A stretch of DNA of 64,000 bases from Bin5 sp965200615 (GTDB lineage: Bacteria; Chloroflexota; Anaerolineae; Caldilineales; Caldilineaceae). Of this stretch, positions 40,303 to 48,446 are shown piece by piece (positions within the stretch are counted from its first letter, which is position 1; every line of letters begins with the position of its first letter). Under the pieces are notes generated by a model. That model ran no database searches. It had not been told where the DNA came from and saw only the letters and a list, made by a program, of their open reading frames with translations. The DNA lies in the NCBI GenBank assembly GCA_965200615.1, contig OZ241377.1, forward strand, positions 2,914,001 to 2,978,000, in the 5' to 3' direction. The position numbers and the translations under genes were made by a program.

Positions 40303-41412
40303 TTAACTGCGTTGCATTCTGCGGACGCGGGCGGGCACGGCGTCGTCGCGAATTTCGCCCGACAGAATGCGCAGAGAGCGATCGGCCAGCGGCAGGTCAA
40401 TGCGGCGCCCGCCCTGGCGGTGCGATTCGCGCAACGCGATCGCGATCTCCAGCGCCTTGCGGCCATCCTCGCCCGAGCAGCGAGCCTGCCTGCCGGTTTC
40501 GATGCAGTCCACGAGATCCTCGACTACTGACAGCCCCGTGCTCGGAATCTGTGTAGGCAACGGGAAGGGCGCCCTGGCCGGCAGACCCTGGTCCCGAAGG
40601 CCGCCGGGCGCCCAGCAGTAGTACTGTGCTTCCATTCCCTGCGCCAGGGAACGGACCCGTCCTTCGGCGCCGATAAGGTCGAATTCCCACGGAGCGGCGC
40701 CTGTCGAAGTGCCGCGCAGAAAACCGCGCGCGCCATTGTCAAAGGCCATGTAACCGTTGCCCATCAGGTCCTCTTCGCCCGCCGCCTTTTCATCCGACTC
40801 CATCTCGCCGAAAACCCATTCAACGTCTCCTGCGGCCAGATAGCGCATTGCATCGATGGCGTGACTGCCGTTGTGGGAAAGGTTGCACTGTGCGTATGCG
40901 GTAATCTGCAGGATTTCGCCCAATACACCCTCGTCGACCATGCGGCGCGCTTGGGTGAAGAAGACATTGTAACGACGAGAGCAGTTGACAGCGATGGCGA
41001 CATCCTTGCGGTTGCTGAGGTCGATGACTTCGTCCGCTTCGGCCAGACTGATGGTAAACGGCTTCTCCGCCCAGATCGCCTTGACCCCGGCGTTGATCGC
41101 ATCGATCATGATTTCGGCGCGGCGCCGTGCTGTCGTGCAGATACTCACGAAATCGGGTCTTTCGGCCTCGAGCATCTCGCGGTAGTCGGCATATATCCTT
41201 TCTCTTTCAAGACCCCAGCGATCAGCGAAAATCTCGCCCTGCTCCGCGTGCGGGTCGGCCCCGGCGATCAGATCGGTATGGGGGGAGGCCGCGTAGGTGG
41301 GAGCATGACAGTAGGGCATGAAGAACTGCCCCCCCTGCGTGATCTCATCGTCAAAGGTGCTGCCCATACGCCCCAAGCCGATCACGGCGGCGCGAAATAT
41401 GCTCTCGGACAT
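40303..41412 (-). CDS. Gfo/Idh/MocA-family oxidoreductase, tandem copy 2
   Basis: This 369-residue paralogue of copy 1 has the same landmarks: GLGRMGSTFDDEITQGG, IWAEKPFTISLAEAD, SRRYNVFFTQA and NGSHAIDAMRYLA. The ATG at 41412 follows AGGAGAAAC, and a TTG immediately upstream is a less likely start. Differences from copy 1 concentrate in the C-terminal half (for example QYYCWAPGG instead of QYYRWVPGG), which forms the substrate pocket in this family. The copies may therefore differ in substrate or in stereochemistry at a given position. It is separated from copy 1 by 63 bases and from copy 3 by 42, consistent with one transcript. Confidence 0.92.
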   Translation of the reverse strand: MSESIFRAAVIGLGRMGSTFDDEITQGGQFFMPYCHAPTYAASPHTDLIAGADPHAEQGEIFADRWGLERERIYADYREMLEAERPDFVSICTTARRRAEIMIDAINAGVKAIWAEKPFTISLAEADEVIDLSNRKDVAIAVNCSRRYNVFFTQARRMVDEGVLGEILQITAYAQCNLSHNGSHAIDAMRYLAAGDVEWVFGEMESDEKAAGEEDLMGNGYMAFDNGARGFLRGTSTGAAPWEFDLIGAEGRVRSLAQGMEAQYYCWAPGGLRDQGLPARAPFPLPTQIPSTGLSVVEDLVDCIETGRQARCSGEDGRKALEIAIALRESHRQGGRRIDLPLADRSLRILSGEIRDDAVPARVRRMQRS

Positions 41413-41454
41413 CAAAGTTTCTCCTGGGAGGTTCGGCTCGCGTCTCGTTGCTTC

Positions 41455-42564
41455 CTAGGCGACCACGGGTTCTTGTTGCAGCCGGCGTACACGTGCGGGC
41501 ACGGCATCCCCGCCGATTTCGACGGACAGAATACGCAGAGAACGGTCGGCGACGGGCAGGTCGACGCGGCGACCGCCCTGTCGATGCGACTCGCGCAGGG
41601 CGATCGCGATCTCAAGGGCTTTGCGACCGTCTTCCGCCGAGCAGCGCGGGTCCGATCCGATTTCGATGGCGTTGACGAGGTCGGCAATTACCGAGAGTCC
41701 GGTGCCCTGAATGCTCAGGGGCAAGGGAAAGGGCGCCCGTGCAGGCAGGCCCTCATCACGCAGGCCGCCGGGAACCCAGCGATAGTACTGCGTCTCCGAG
41801 CCGTTTGCGAGAGAGCGAACGCGACCCTCCGTGCCAATGAGATCGAACTCCCAGGACGCGATTCCGGTCGGCATGGCGCGAATGAACCCCCGTACTCCGT
41901 TGTCGAAGGCCAGGTAACCATTGCCCATCAGGTCCTCTTCGCCCGCCGCCTCCTCGTCCGACTCCATTTCGCCGAAAACCCATTCCACGTCGCCGTCGAC
42001 GAGATAACGCATCGTGTCGATGGCGTGGCTGCCGTTGTGGGAGATATAGCACTCCGTGTAGGCGGTTATCTGCAGGATCTCGCCCAGTTCCCCTTCATGG
42101 GCCATACGGCGCGCTTCCGACAAGAATGGACTGTATCGCCGGGAGCAGTTGACGGCGATGGCTACACCCTTCCGCGAGCTGAGCTCGATGACGGCGTCGG
42201 CCTCGGCAAGGCTGAGCGTGATCGGCTTTTCGGCCCAGATCGCCTTGACGCCGGCCTGGATGGCATCCTGGATGATGGCGGCGCGGTGGCGTGCGGTCGT
42301 GCAGATGCTGACGATGTCCGGCCGTTCAGCCGCCAGCATCTCCCGGTAGTCGCTGTAGATATGCTCACTGGCCAGGCCCCAGCGTTCGGCGAAAATGGCG
42401 CCTTGTTCGGCATGGAGGTCGGCGCCGGCAACAAGCTCGGTGTAGGGAGAAGCCGCGTAGCTGGGCGCGTGGCAATAGGGAAGAAAGATGGCGCCGCCGC
42501 TCGATATTTCATCGTCGAACGTACTGCCCATACGGCCCAGACCGATAACCGCTGCTCTGTACAT
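41455..42564 (-). CDS. Gfo/Idh/MocA-family oxidoreductase, tandem copy 3
   Basis: This 369-residue member of the tandem set shares GLGRMGSTFDDEI, IWAEKPITLSLAEAD, AVNCSRRYSPFLSEA and NGSHAIDTMRYLVDG. It is about 75 percent identical by eye to copies 1 and 2. I chose the ATG at 42564 (MYRAAVIGLG), with GGGAGGT at a good distance; the upstream in-frame extension lacks similarity to the other copies. It is the first gene of a long minus-strand set that runs through the other dehydrogenases, PhyH, the isochorismatase-fold hydrolase and the DinG-type gene. Its promoter must lie in the 271-base divergent gap before the plus-strand dehydrogenase gene. Confidence 0.92.
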   Translation of the reverse strand: MYRAAVIGLGRMGSTFDDEISSGGAIFLPYCHAPSYAASPYTELVAGADLHAEQGAIFAERWGLASEHIYSDYREMLAAERPDIVSICTTARHRAAIIQDAIQAGVKAIWAEKPITLSLAEADAVIELSSRKGVAIAVNCSRRYSPFLSEARRMAHEGELGEILQITAYTECYISHNGSHAIDTMRYLVDGDVEWVFGEMESDEEAAGEEDLMGNGYLAFDNGVRGFIRAMPTGIASWEFDLIGTEGRVRSLANGSETQYYRWVPGGLRDEGLPARAPFPLPLSIQGTGLSVIADLVNAIEIGSDPRCSAEDGRKALEIAIALRESHRQGGRRVDLPVADRSLRILSVEIGGDAVPARVRRLQQEPVVA

Positions 42565-42627
42565 GAGATACCTCCCGGGGCGTTTCGGATTTCGAACGAT
42601 GGATGCGGACCCTGCAGTTCGGGCGGG

Positions 42628-42656
42628 TTGACACACTGTTGAATCACCTTTACGAT
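42628..42656 (+). promoter_or_regulatory. Promoter candidate for the plus-strand Gfo/Idh-GH63 operon
   Basis: TTGACA (42628-42633, consensus) and TACGAT (42651-42656) are 17 bases apart, about 180 bases before the plus-strand dehydrogenase start. A 14-base palindromic sequence lies 23 bases downstream. Confidence 0.5.
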
Positions 42657-42678
42657 ATGCTAACGTATTCTTCCAATT

Positions 42679-42692
42679 TACGCTACCGCGTA
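42679..42692. promoter_or_regulatory. Small palindrome, possible operator
   Basis: TACGC and GCGTA form an inverted repeat around TACC, just beyond the expected start of the plus-strand transcript. Its place between divergent operons suits a shared regulator; no binding protein is encoded nearby. Confidence 0.3.
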
Positions 42693-42835
42693 TGATACCG
42701 CCGCCCATATCAGAACAGAACTGAAGTCGCCTCTTTCTTTGGGCGAGGCAGACCGCGCCCGGGATTCAGAAGGAAGTCTTAGCGGCGGAGCGGTAAACGA
42801 GCCAGTCAAGCACATTTTCGTGGAGGCCAGAACAG

Positions 42836-43906
42836 ATGCAGGAAGTACACGCAGCTCTATTAGGGCTATCCCATCCCCACTCACTGGCCCACCTGCGCAC
42901 GCTCCAGGCGGTGTCGGAGGTTGCCAGCATCACCCTCTGGGACCCGGACGAGGATCTGTTGCAGACGACCCTTGAGAGCCAGGGCGAGAAGATCAGCGGC
43001 ACAACGACCGATCTGGCGTCCGTTTTGGGCCAGCAGCAGATCCTGTTTGTCGTCGCCGCGTTGCGCAACGACCTGGGACCGCCGATCTTCATCCGCGCTT
43101 TGGAAGCGGGAAAACACGTAATCACCGATAAGCCAATCGGTAAGACGGCGGTCGAAAGCGCGCAAGTCGCGGCGGCGGCCAGACGCGAGCAGCGCAAGCT
43201 CGGCGTCTTTTACCAGAACCGGTCACTGCCTCCGATCCAGGATGCCCGGCGCATTGTCGAGCAAGGGCTTATCGGCGAGCTTGTATCGGTCGAAATGCGC
43301 ATGGTGACGACCCAGGTGCAGGCGCGCAATCCCCGGCACTGGCTCTTCAACCAGGATAAGGCCGGCGGCGGCATTCTTTCCTGGTTAGGCTGCCACTACA
43401 TCGACCAGATCCTGAACATCACGCAGGATGAGATCGTGTCGGTGGCCGCGCAGATCGCAACGCGCAGCGGCGAGGACATCGACGTGGAGGACGTAGCCGC
43501 GCTGTCTCTGGGATTCGCATCAGGCGCGGTCGGCACGTTTCACGCGGGTTACATGCTGTCGATGAGCGGGGGCGGTTATCACAACGCGGTCGGGTATGAC
43601 ACCTACGTAAGCGTCAACGGCCGCCTGGGACGCATCACCTACAGCTCTAATGGCGCGCCTGGCAGCATTTACGTCGAGAGTGCCCATCCCAGCTGGTCAT
43701 CGGCGCCGCGGCGAACCTTTGACTACACCTTCGGCGATTCACCGGCCTACGGCGGCGCCTCAGGCGAAACTTTTCTGCGTGCCTTTATCGATGCCTGCCA
43801 GGGCAAAGGGGAACCCCTGGCAACCGGCGAGGACGCGATACGAGTCGCCAAAGTTGTGGACGCGGCTTACGAGTCCAGCCGCAGCGGACGACGAATTGAA
43901 ATCTGA
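42836..43906 (+). CDS. Gfo/Idh/MocA-family oxidoreductase
   Basis: This 356-residue dehydrogenase on the opposite strand to the tandem set has the opening HAALLGLSHPHSLAHLRTLQ, a different pattern in the dinucleotide loop. GKHVITDKPIGKTAVESAQ carries the Lys of the EKP-like motif (DKP). Next are LFNQDKAGGGILSWLGCHYIDQI and GTFHAGYMLSMSGGGYHNA in the C-domain. It is divergent from the tandem copies, so it is a separate subfamily. The ATG at 42836 has GGAGG upstream. It is followed after 18 bases by the GH63-type glucosidase gene, so both are likely in one transcript, suggesting oxidation of a sugar released from a glycoside. Confidence 0.9.
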   Translation: MQEVHAALLGLSHPHSLAHLRTLQAVSEVASITLWDPDEDLLQTTLESQGEKISGTTTDLASVLGQQQILFVVAALRNDLGPPIFIRALEAGKHVITDKPIGKTAVESAQVAAAARREQRKLGVFYQNRSLPPIQDARRIVEQGLIGELVSVEMRMVTTQVQARNPRHWLFNQDKAGGGILSWLGCHYIDQILNITQDEIVSVAAQIATRSGEDIDVEDVAALSLGFASGAVGTFHAGYMLSMSGGGYHNAVGYDTYVSVNGRLGRITYSSNGAPGSIYVESAHPSWSSAPRRTFDYTFGDSPAYGGASGETFLRAFIDACQGKGEPLATGEDAIRVAKVVDAAYESSRSGRRIEI

Positions 43907-43924
43907 GAACGGAGCGGGTTCGTG

Positions 43925-46654
43925 ATGAGCAGAACCGGAACACTTTCGCGGTCGAACATACCGCAGACCGCGGAACATAAACGCCTGGAATGGTACCGAA
44001 TGCGCACCAACAACTGGAAGCATTGGGGGCCGTATCTGAGCGAACGGGCCTGGGCCACTGTACGCGAAGACTATAGCGCTAACGGCGATTGTTGGAACTA
44101 TTTCTCGCACGATCAGGCCCGCAGCCGGGCCTACCGGTGGAATGAAGACGGGCTGGCAGGAATCTGCGATCGCAATCAATACTTGTGCCTTGCCATTGCC
44201 ATGTGGAATGGCAATGACCCGATTCTGAAGGAGCGGTTGTTCGGCCTGACCGGTCCGGAGGGCAATCACGGCGAGGACGTGAAGGAGTATTATTACTATC
44301 TGGAAAGCACGCCGACGCACAGCTACCTGAAGATGCTGTACAAGTATCCTCAGGCTGCTTTCCCGTACGGTCAGCTTGTGGAGGAGAACCGGTGGCGCGG
44401 GTACGAGGACGGCGAGTTTGAGCTCCTGGATACCGGCGTTTTCGACGAAAACCGCTACTTTGACGTCGTGGTCGAATATGCCAAAGCTGATGAGAACGAC
44501 ATTCTCGCGCGCGTTACCGTGACAAATCGAGGGCCGGAAGGCGCCCGCTTTCATCTGCTGCCTACGCTGTGGTATCGCAACACCTGGAGCTGGGGGTATG
44601 AGAACGGCCCCTTGAGCGACGTGAACGAGCGGCCGCGCCTGTCGCTGCAGCCAGGCCCCAACGGCGCTCTGGCCCTGAAAGCCGAGCACCCTGTCCTGGG
44701 ACCCTACCACTTTTGGGCTGAAGATGCCCGCGAATCCCTCTTCACTGAGAACGATACCAATTCGGCTCTGCTCTTCGGCATGCCTAATCGGACGCCCTAC
44801 GTAAAGGATGCGTTTAACCGCTTTGTCATCAACGGTGACTACGAGTCAGTCAACCCCGCGAATGAGGGCACGAAGGCGGCGGCCCACTATTTCGATATCA
44901 TTCCGGCAGGCGGATCGCGGGTCTACCGCTGGCGCCTGTCCAGTCAGGGCCATCGACAGCCGTTTGGCCGGGGGTTCGACAGAGCTTTTCGCCAGCGCAT
45001 CGCCGAAACGGACGAGTTCTACAAGGCTGTGCAGAAGAAGGGTTTGAGCGAAGACGAGTTACGAGTCCAGCGTCGGGCGCTGGCAGGTATGTTGTGGACG
45101 AAACAGCTCTACTACTACGACATACCGCAATGGTTGAGGGGCGACCCGATCTTGCCGGCGCCCGAATGGCGCAGGAACGGCCGCAACAGCGACTGGGACC
45201 ATCTCCACAATTTCGACGTAATCTCGATGCCGGACAAGTGGGAATACCCTTGGTACGCCACCTGGGATACAGCCTTTCACTGCATTCCACTTGCGCTGGT
45301 GGATGCAGACTACGCCAAACGCCAGCTGACGCTTTCGACCCGCGAGTGGTATATGCATCCCAACGGCGCTTTACCGGCCTATGAATGGCACTTCGGCGAC
45401 GTCAATCCGCCGGTACACGCCTGGGCGGTCTGGCGAGTCTACAAGATCGATGCCCGCCAGAGCGGCATACCGGACCGGCCATTTCTGGAGAGCCTGTTTC
45501 ACAAACTATTGCTCAACTTTACCTGGTGGGTCAATCGCAAAGACGAGGATGGCAACAATGTCTTCCAGGGCGGGTTCCTGGGGCTGGACAACATCAGTGT
45601 CTTCGACCGCAGCGCGGGCCTGCCCGAGGGCGGCCGCATAGACCAGTCGGACGGGACCGCGTGGATGGGCTTCTATTGCCTGATGATGATGAAGATCGCG
45701 CTGGAACTGGCCGAGCAGGACTCAGTTTACCATGGGATTTCAACAAACTTCTCTGTCTATCAGGACATGGCAACGAAGTTTTTCGAGCATTTTCTGCGTA
45801 TCGCCACAGCCATGAACGAAGAGCGCGGCGGGGGCGCCTCACTCTGGGACGAGAAGGACCGCTTTTACTACGACTTGCTGCATATGCACGACGGCACTCT
45901 GATTCCGCTAAAGGTCCGGTCGATGGTCGGGTTGATACCACTGTTTGCGGTTGAAACGCTGGAGCCGCGCCTGTTGTCCTCACTTCGCGAATTCAAGCGA
46001 CGCAAAGACTGGTTTATAGAGAACAGACCGCGGCTGGCAACGACCATAAGCAGAACCGACGCCCCGGGCGAGGGTGAGCGATTCCTGACCTCTCTCCTGT
46101 CACGAGACAAGCTGGAGAGCATATTGCGCTACCTTTTGGACGAGGAGGAGTTTCTGTCCCCTTACGGCATTCGCTCACTGTCCAAGGTCCATAAGAAGCA
46201 TCCCTATCACGTTCACGTCGGCCATCGGACCTTCGAGATTCAGTATGAGCCGGCGGAATCCCTCTCCGGAATGTACGGCGGCAACTCAAATTGGCGGGGC
46301 CCGGTCTGGTTTCCGATCAACTTCCTGATCATCGAGAGCTTGCAGCGCTTTTATCACTACTACGGGGACTCCCTGAAAGTGGAGTGCCCGACAGGTTCCG
46401 GTGTCTTTATGACGCTGGACGAGGTTGCCACAGAGCTTTCCAGGCGGCTGATACGGCTGTTCCTGCGCAACGAGACGGGCGGACGACCGTTCAATGGGGA
46501 TACGCGCATTTTGCAGGAGGACCCTCACTGGCGGGACCAGATTCTGTTCCACGAATACTTTCACGGTGACAATGGCGCCGGCTTGGGGGCCAGCCACCAG
46601 ACGGGTTGGACAGGTCTGGTGGCAAAGCTGTTGCAACAGTCCGGCGGAATGTGA
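43925..46654 (+). CDS. GH63-type glucosidase
   Basis: This 909-residue glycoside hydrolase has an (alpha/alpha)6 barrel. The N-terminal beta-domain includes WKHWGPYLSERAWATVRED and NGDCWNYFSHDQARSRAYRW. The catalytic barrel has the acid-containing region YATWDTAFHCIPLALVD and a conserved MYGGNSNWRGPVWFPIN near residues 780-795. These patterns match prokaryotic GH63 proteins, related to processing alpha-glucosidases and mannosylglycerate or glucosylglycerate hydrolases. There is no signal peptide, so the enzyme is cytoplasmic and would act on an imported glycoside. I chose the ATG at 43925, with a GTG three bases earlier; homology begins at HKRLEWYRMRTNNW. It lies between the dehydrogenase and an FAH-family gene. 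Confidence 0.87.
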   Translation: MSRTGTLSRSNIPQTAEHKRLEWYRMRTNNWKHWGPYLSERAWATVREDYSANGDCWNYFSHDQARSRAYRWNEDGLAGICDRNQYLCLAIAMWNGNDPILKERLFGLTGPEGNHGEDVKEYYYYLESTPTHSYLKMLYKYPQAAFPYGQLVEENRWRGYEDGEFELLDTGVFDENRYFDVVVEYAKADENDILARVTVTNRGPEGARFHLLPTLWYRNTWSWGYENGPLSDVNERPRLSLQPGPNGALALKAEHPVLGPYHFWAEDARESLFTENDTNSALLFGMPNRTPYVKDAFNRFVINGDYESVNPANEGTKAAAHYFDIIPAGGSRVYRWRLSSQGHRQPFGRGFDRAFRQRIAETDEFYKAVQKKGLSEDELRVQRRALAGMLWTKQLYYYDIPQWLRGDPILPAPEWRRNGRNSDWDHLHNFDVISMPDKWEYPWYATWDTAFHCIPLALVDADYAKRQLTLSTREWYMHPNGALPAYEWHFGDVNPPVHAWAVWRVYKIDARQSGIPDRPFLESLFHKLLLNFTWWVNRKDEDGNNVFQGGFLGLDNISVFDRSAGLPEGGRIDQSDGTAWMGFYCLMMMKIALELAEQDSVYHGISTNFSVYQDMATKFFEHFLRIATAMNEERGGGASLWDEKDRFYYDLLHMHDGTLIPLKVRSMVGLIPLFAVETLEPRLLSSLREFKRRKDWFIENRPRLATTISRTDAPGEGERFLTSLLSRDKLESILRYLLDEEEFLSPYGIRSLSKVHKKHPYHVHVGHRTFEIQYEPAESLSGMYGGNSNWRGPVWFPINFLIIESLQRFYHYYGDSLKVECPTGSGVFMTLDEVATELSRRLIRLFLRNETGGRPFNGDTRILQEDPHWRDQILFHEYFHGDNGAGLGASHQTGWTGLVAKLLQQSGGM

Positions 46655-46732
46655 TAGGCGAAGCGCCCGGTTGGGGACAGTTGGAGATCGAAGCATTCAT
46701 CATCACAGAATTCGCAGAAAAGGAAAGAGAGT

Positions 46733-47662
46733 ATGAAACTGGCGACGTATGTGGGACATGCCGGAGAGCGGGTTGGCGTCGTAGCCGGAGACCATATCTA
46801 CGATATGCGGGGCGCCATGGAGGCGTGCCGTCTGGGTGATCCGGCTACGGTCGCGGACATGGTCACTCTTTTGGCGAACGGTGAGGCCGCTATGGAGGGT
46901 GTCCGGGCTTCGTTTGAGTGGGCCAAAAATAAGAACGGGCCGGAGTTGAAGATTCCTCTTCACAGTGTCACGCTGCGCGCGCCGCTGCCCAGTCCCGGAA
47001 AGCTGATGTGCCTGGCCGGAAACTACGCCAGCCACATTGAAGAAGGCGGCGGATCATACATCGGCAAGGAGAAGATGATCCCGCGTTTCTTTATCAAGCC
47101 TACTTCGTCGGTGACGGCAACGAAGCAGCCGATCCGTATTCCGCCTTCGACCGGCTTCGCCGACTGGGAGCTGGAGCTGGCCGTCGTGGTTGGCAAGAGC
47201 GGCCGCGACCTGACACCGGAACAGGCGGAAGAGCATATCATGGGCTACACGATCTTCAACGATATATCGGCCCGGGAACTCACCTTCCGCAATGATCTGC
47301 CGGAGCAGGAGGGGGACTGGTTCTTCGACTGGCTGGTGGGCAAGTGGCTGGACACGTTCGGACCGATGGGGCCGTGGATTACGACTCGCGACGAGATCCC
47401 TCATCCCGACCGCCTGCGCATGCGTCTGTGGCAGAACGATGTTTTGCGCCAGGACGCCAGCTCCGGCCAGATGATCTTCTCGCCGGCGGAGGCGCTTTCG
47501 TTCGTCTCGCAGTTCGTCACGCTGGAGCCGGGGGACCTGCTCAGTACGGGCACGCCTTCCGGTGTCGGCCACGCCAAGAAAGTGCGCCTGGAACCCGGCG
47601 ACCGCATCAAGGGCGAGATCGAGGGCCTGGGCGTCCTGGAGAATACGGTCGAAGCGCTCTGA
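46733..47662 (+). CDS. Fumarylacetoacetate hydrolase (FAH)-family protein
   Basis: This 309-residue protein has the FAH fold, which cleaves or isomerises or decarboxylates beta-diketo or 2-oxo acids with Mg2+. The N-terminus (MKLATYVGHAGERVGVVAG) is followed by LMCLAGNYASHIEEGGG. Metal-binding acidic residues are in FADWELELAVVVGKSGRDL (Glu-Glu) and YTIFNDISARELTFRND (Asp). The closing motif LEPGDLLSTGTPSGVGHAKK is typical of 2-hydroxyhepta-2,4-diene-dioate isomerase and of 2,4-diketo-3-deoxy-sugar-acid hydrolases. The latter role would suit a non-phosphorylative sugar oxidation pathway, as suggested by the dehydrogenase genes. The ATG at 46733 is preceded by AGGAAAGAGAG. It sits 78 bases after the glucosidase gene. 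Confidence 0.9.
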   Translation: MKLATYVGHAGERVGVVAGDHIYDMRGAMEACRLGDPATVADMVTLLANGEAAMEGVRASFEWAKNKNGPELKIPLHSVTLRAPLPSPGKLMCLAGNYASHIEEGGGSYIGKEKMIPRFFIKPTSSVTATKQPIRIPPSTGFADWELELAVVVGKSGRDLTPEQAEEHIMGYTIFNDISARELTFRNDLPEQEGDWFFDWLVGKWLDTFGPMGPWITTRDEIPHPDRLRMRLWQNDVLRQDASSGQMIFSPAEALSFVSQFVTLEPGDLLSTGTPSGVGHAKKVRLEPGDRIKGEIEGLGVLENTVEAL

Positions 47663-47738
47663 CGCCGGAAAGCCGGATTGAATTGAGTCTCGAAAGGGTT
47701 GCGCCAAACCTGTCTGTTTTGGGGAGAGGAGGGGAGCG

Positions 47739-48416
47739 ATGCCCTGCACCTGCTGCGAACCGCCGGAGTTCGGCGATTATGAAGGGATGTTCGATACGGA
47801 GTGGGCGTCCAGAGAGGCCGACGCCTATGTGCAGAATGGTCTGGAGGCGCGCGCCGAACGCCTGATTGCATATCTGTTGGAGAACTGCAGCGGGCCGCTT
47901 CATGTATTGGATGTAGGCAGTGGGGCCGGCGGCGTACATCACGAGCTTCTGCGCCGCGGCCTCGCCGGCAGCGCGGTCGCGGTCGAGGCCTCGTCCGCAT
48001 ACATCGCCGCGGCCCGCGAGATCGGTGAGCGGCTGGGGCAGGAGAGCAAGGTGCATTATGTTCACGGCGACTTCACCGCTGCGGCCGCGGTGGTCGGTTC
48101 AGCGGATGCCGTGATCCTGGACCGGGTGATCTGCTGCTATCCCCATCTGGGACAGCTGCTGGGTGCCTCCGCGAGCAAGGCCGGGCGCTATCTCGCGCTA
48201 AGTTATCCCCGCGAAAGATGGTGGGTCCGCCTTGCGTTTGGGCTGTTCAATTTGTACCTGAAGATAAAGCGCAAAGATTTCCGGACGTTCGTTCATCCCC
48301 ACAAAGAGGTGCATTCGATCGCGGCGCGTGATGGGTTGGAGCAGGTCCACGCCGAAACTGAAGGCTTCTGGCAGATAACGGTGTTTGAAAGGGCCGGCTC
48401 GCGTTCAGTCGCCTAG
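47739..48416 (+). CDS. Class I SAM-dependent methyltransferase
   Basis: This 225-residue methyltransferase has motif I HVLDVGSGAGGVHHEL near residues 55-70. The acidic SAM-binding segment is AVAVEASSAYIAAAREI, motif II VHYVHGDFTA, and motif III ADAVILDRVICCYPHLGQLL. The N-terminus carries CTCCEPPEFGDYEGMFD, with three cysteines that could form a metal site, or may be incidental. The acceptor is unknown. It resembles small-molecule methyltransferases of the UbiE/BchM type. The ATG at 47739 has GGAGAGGAGGGG upstream. It is the last gene of the plus-strand set, convergent with the aminotransferase gene across 30 bases. Confidence 0.82.
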   Translation: MPCTCCEPPEFGDYEGMFDTEWASREADAYVQNGLEARAERLIAYLLENCSGPLHVLDVGSGAGGVHHELLRRGLAGSAVAVEASSAYIAAAREIGERLGQESKVHYVHGDFTAAAAVVGSADAVILDRVICCYPHLGQLLGASASKAGRYLALSYPRERWWVRLAFGLFNLYLKIKRKDFRTFVHPHKEVHSIAARDGLEQVHAETEGFWQITVFERAGSRSVA

Positions 48417-48446
48417 CTTTTCCCCGTTCGTTTCCCCTCTAACACT

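Larger units (their letters stand above)
39124..42564 (-). repeat. Tandem triplication of an about 1.1 kb dehydrogenase gene
   Basis: Three consecutive genes of 371, 369 and 369 residues are similar end to end, and stretches of DNA are nearly the same (the Rossmann start and the EKP region). Spacing between copies is 42 and 63 bases. This points to recent unequal duplication, with divergence mainly in the C-terminal parts. Confidence 0.85.
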
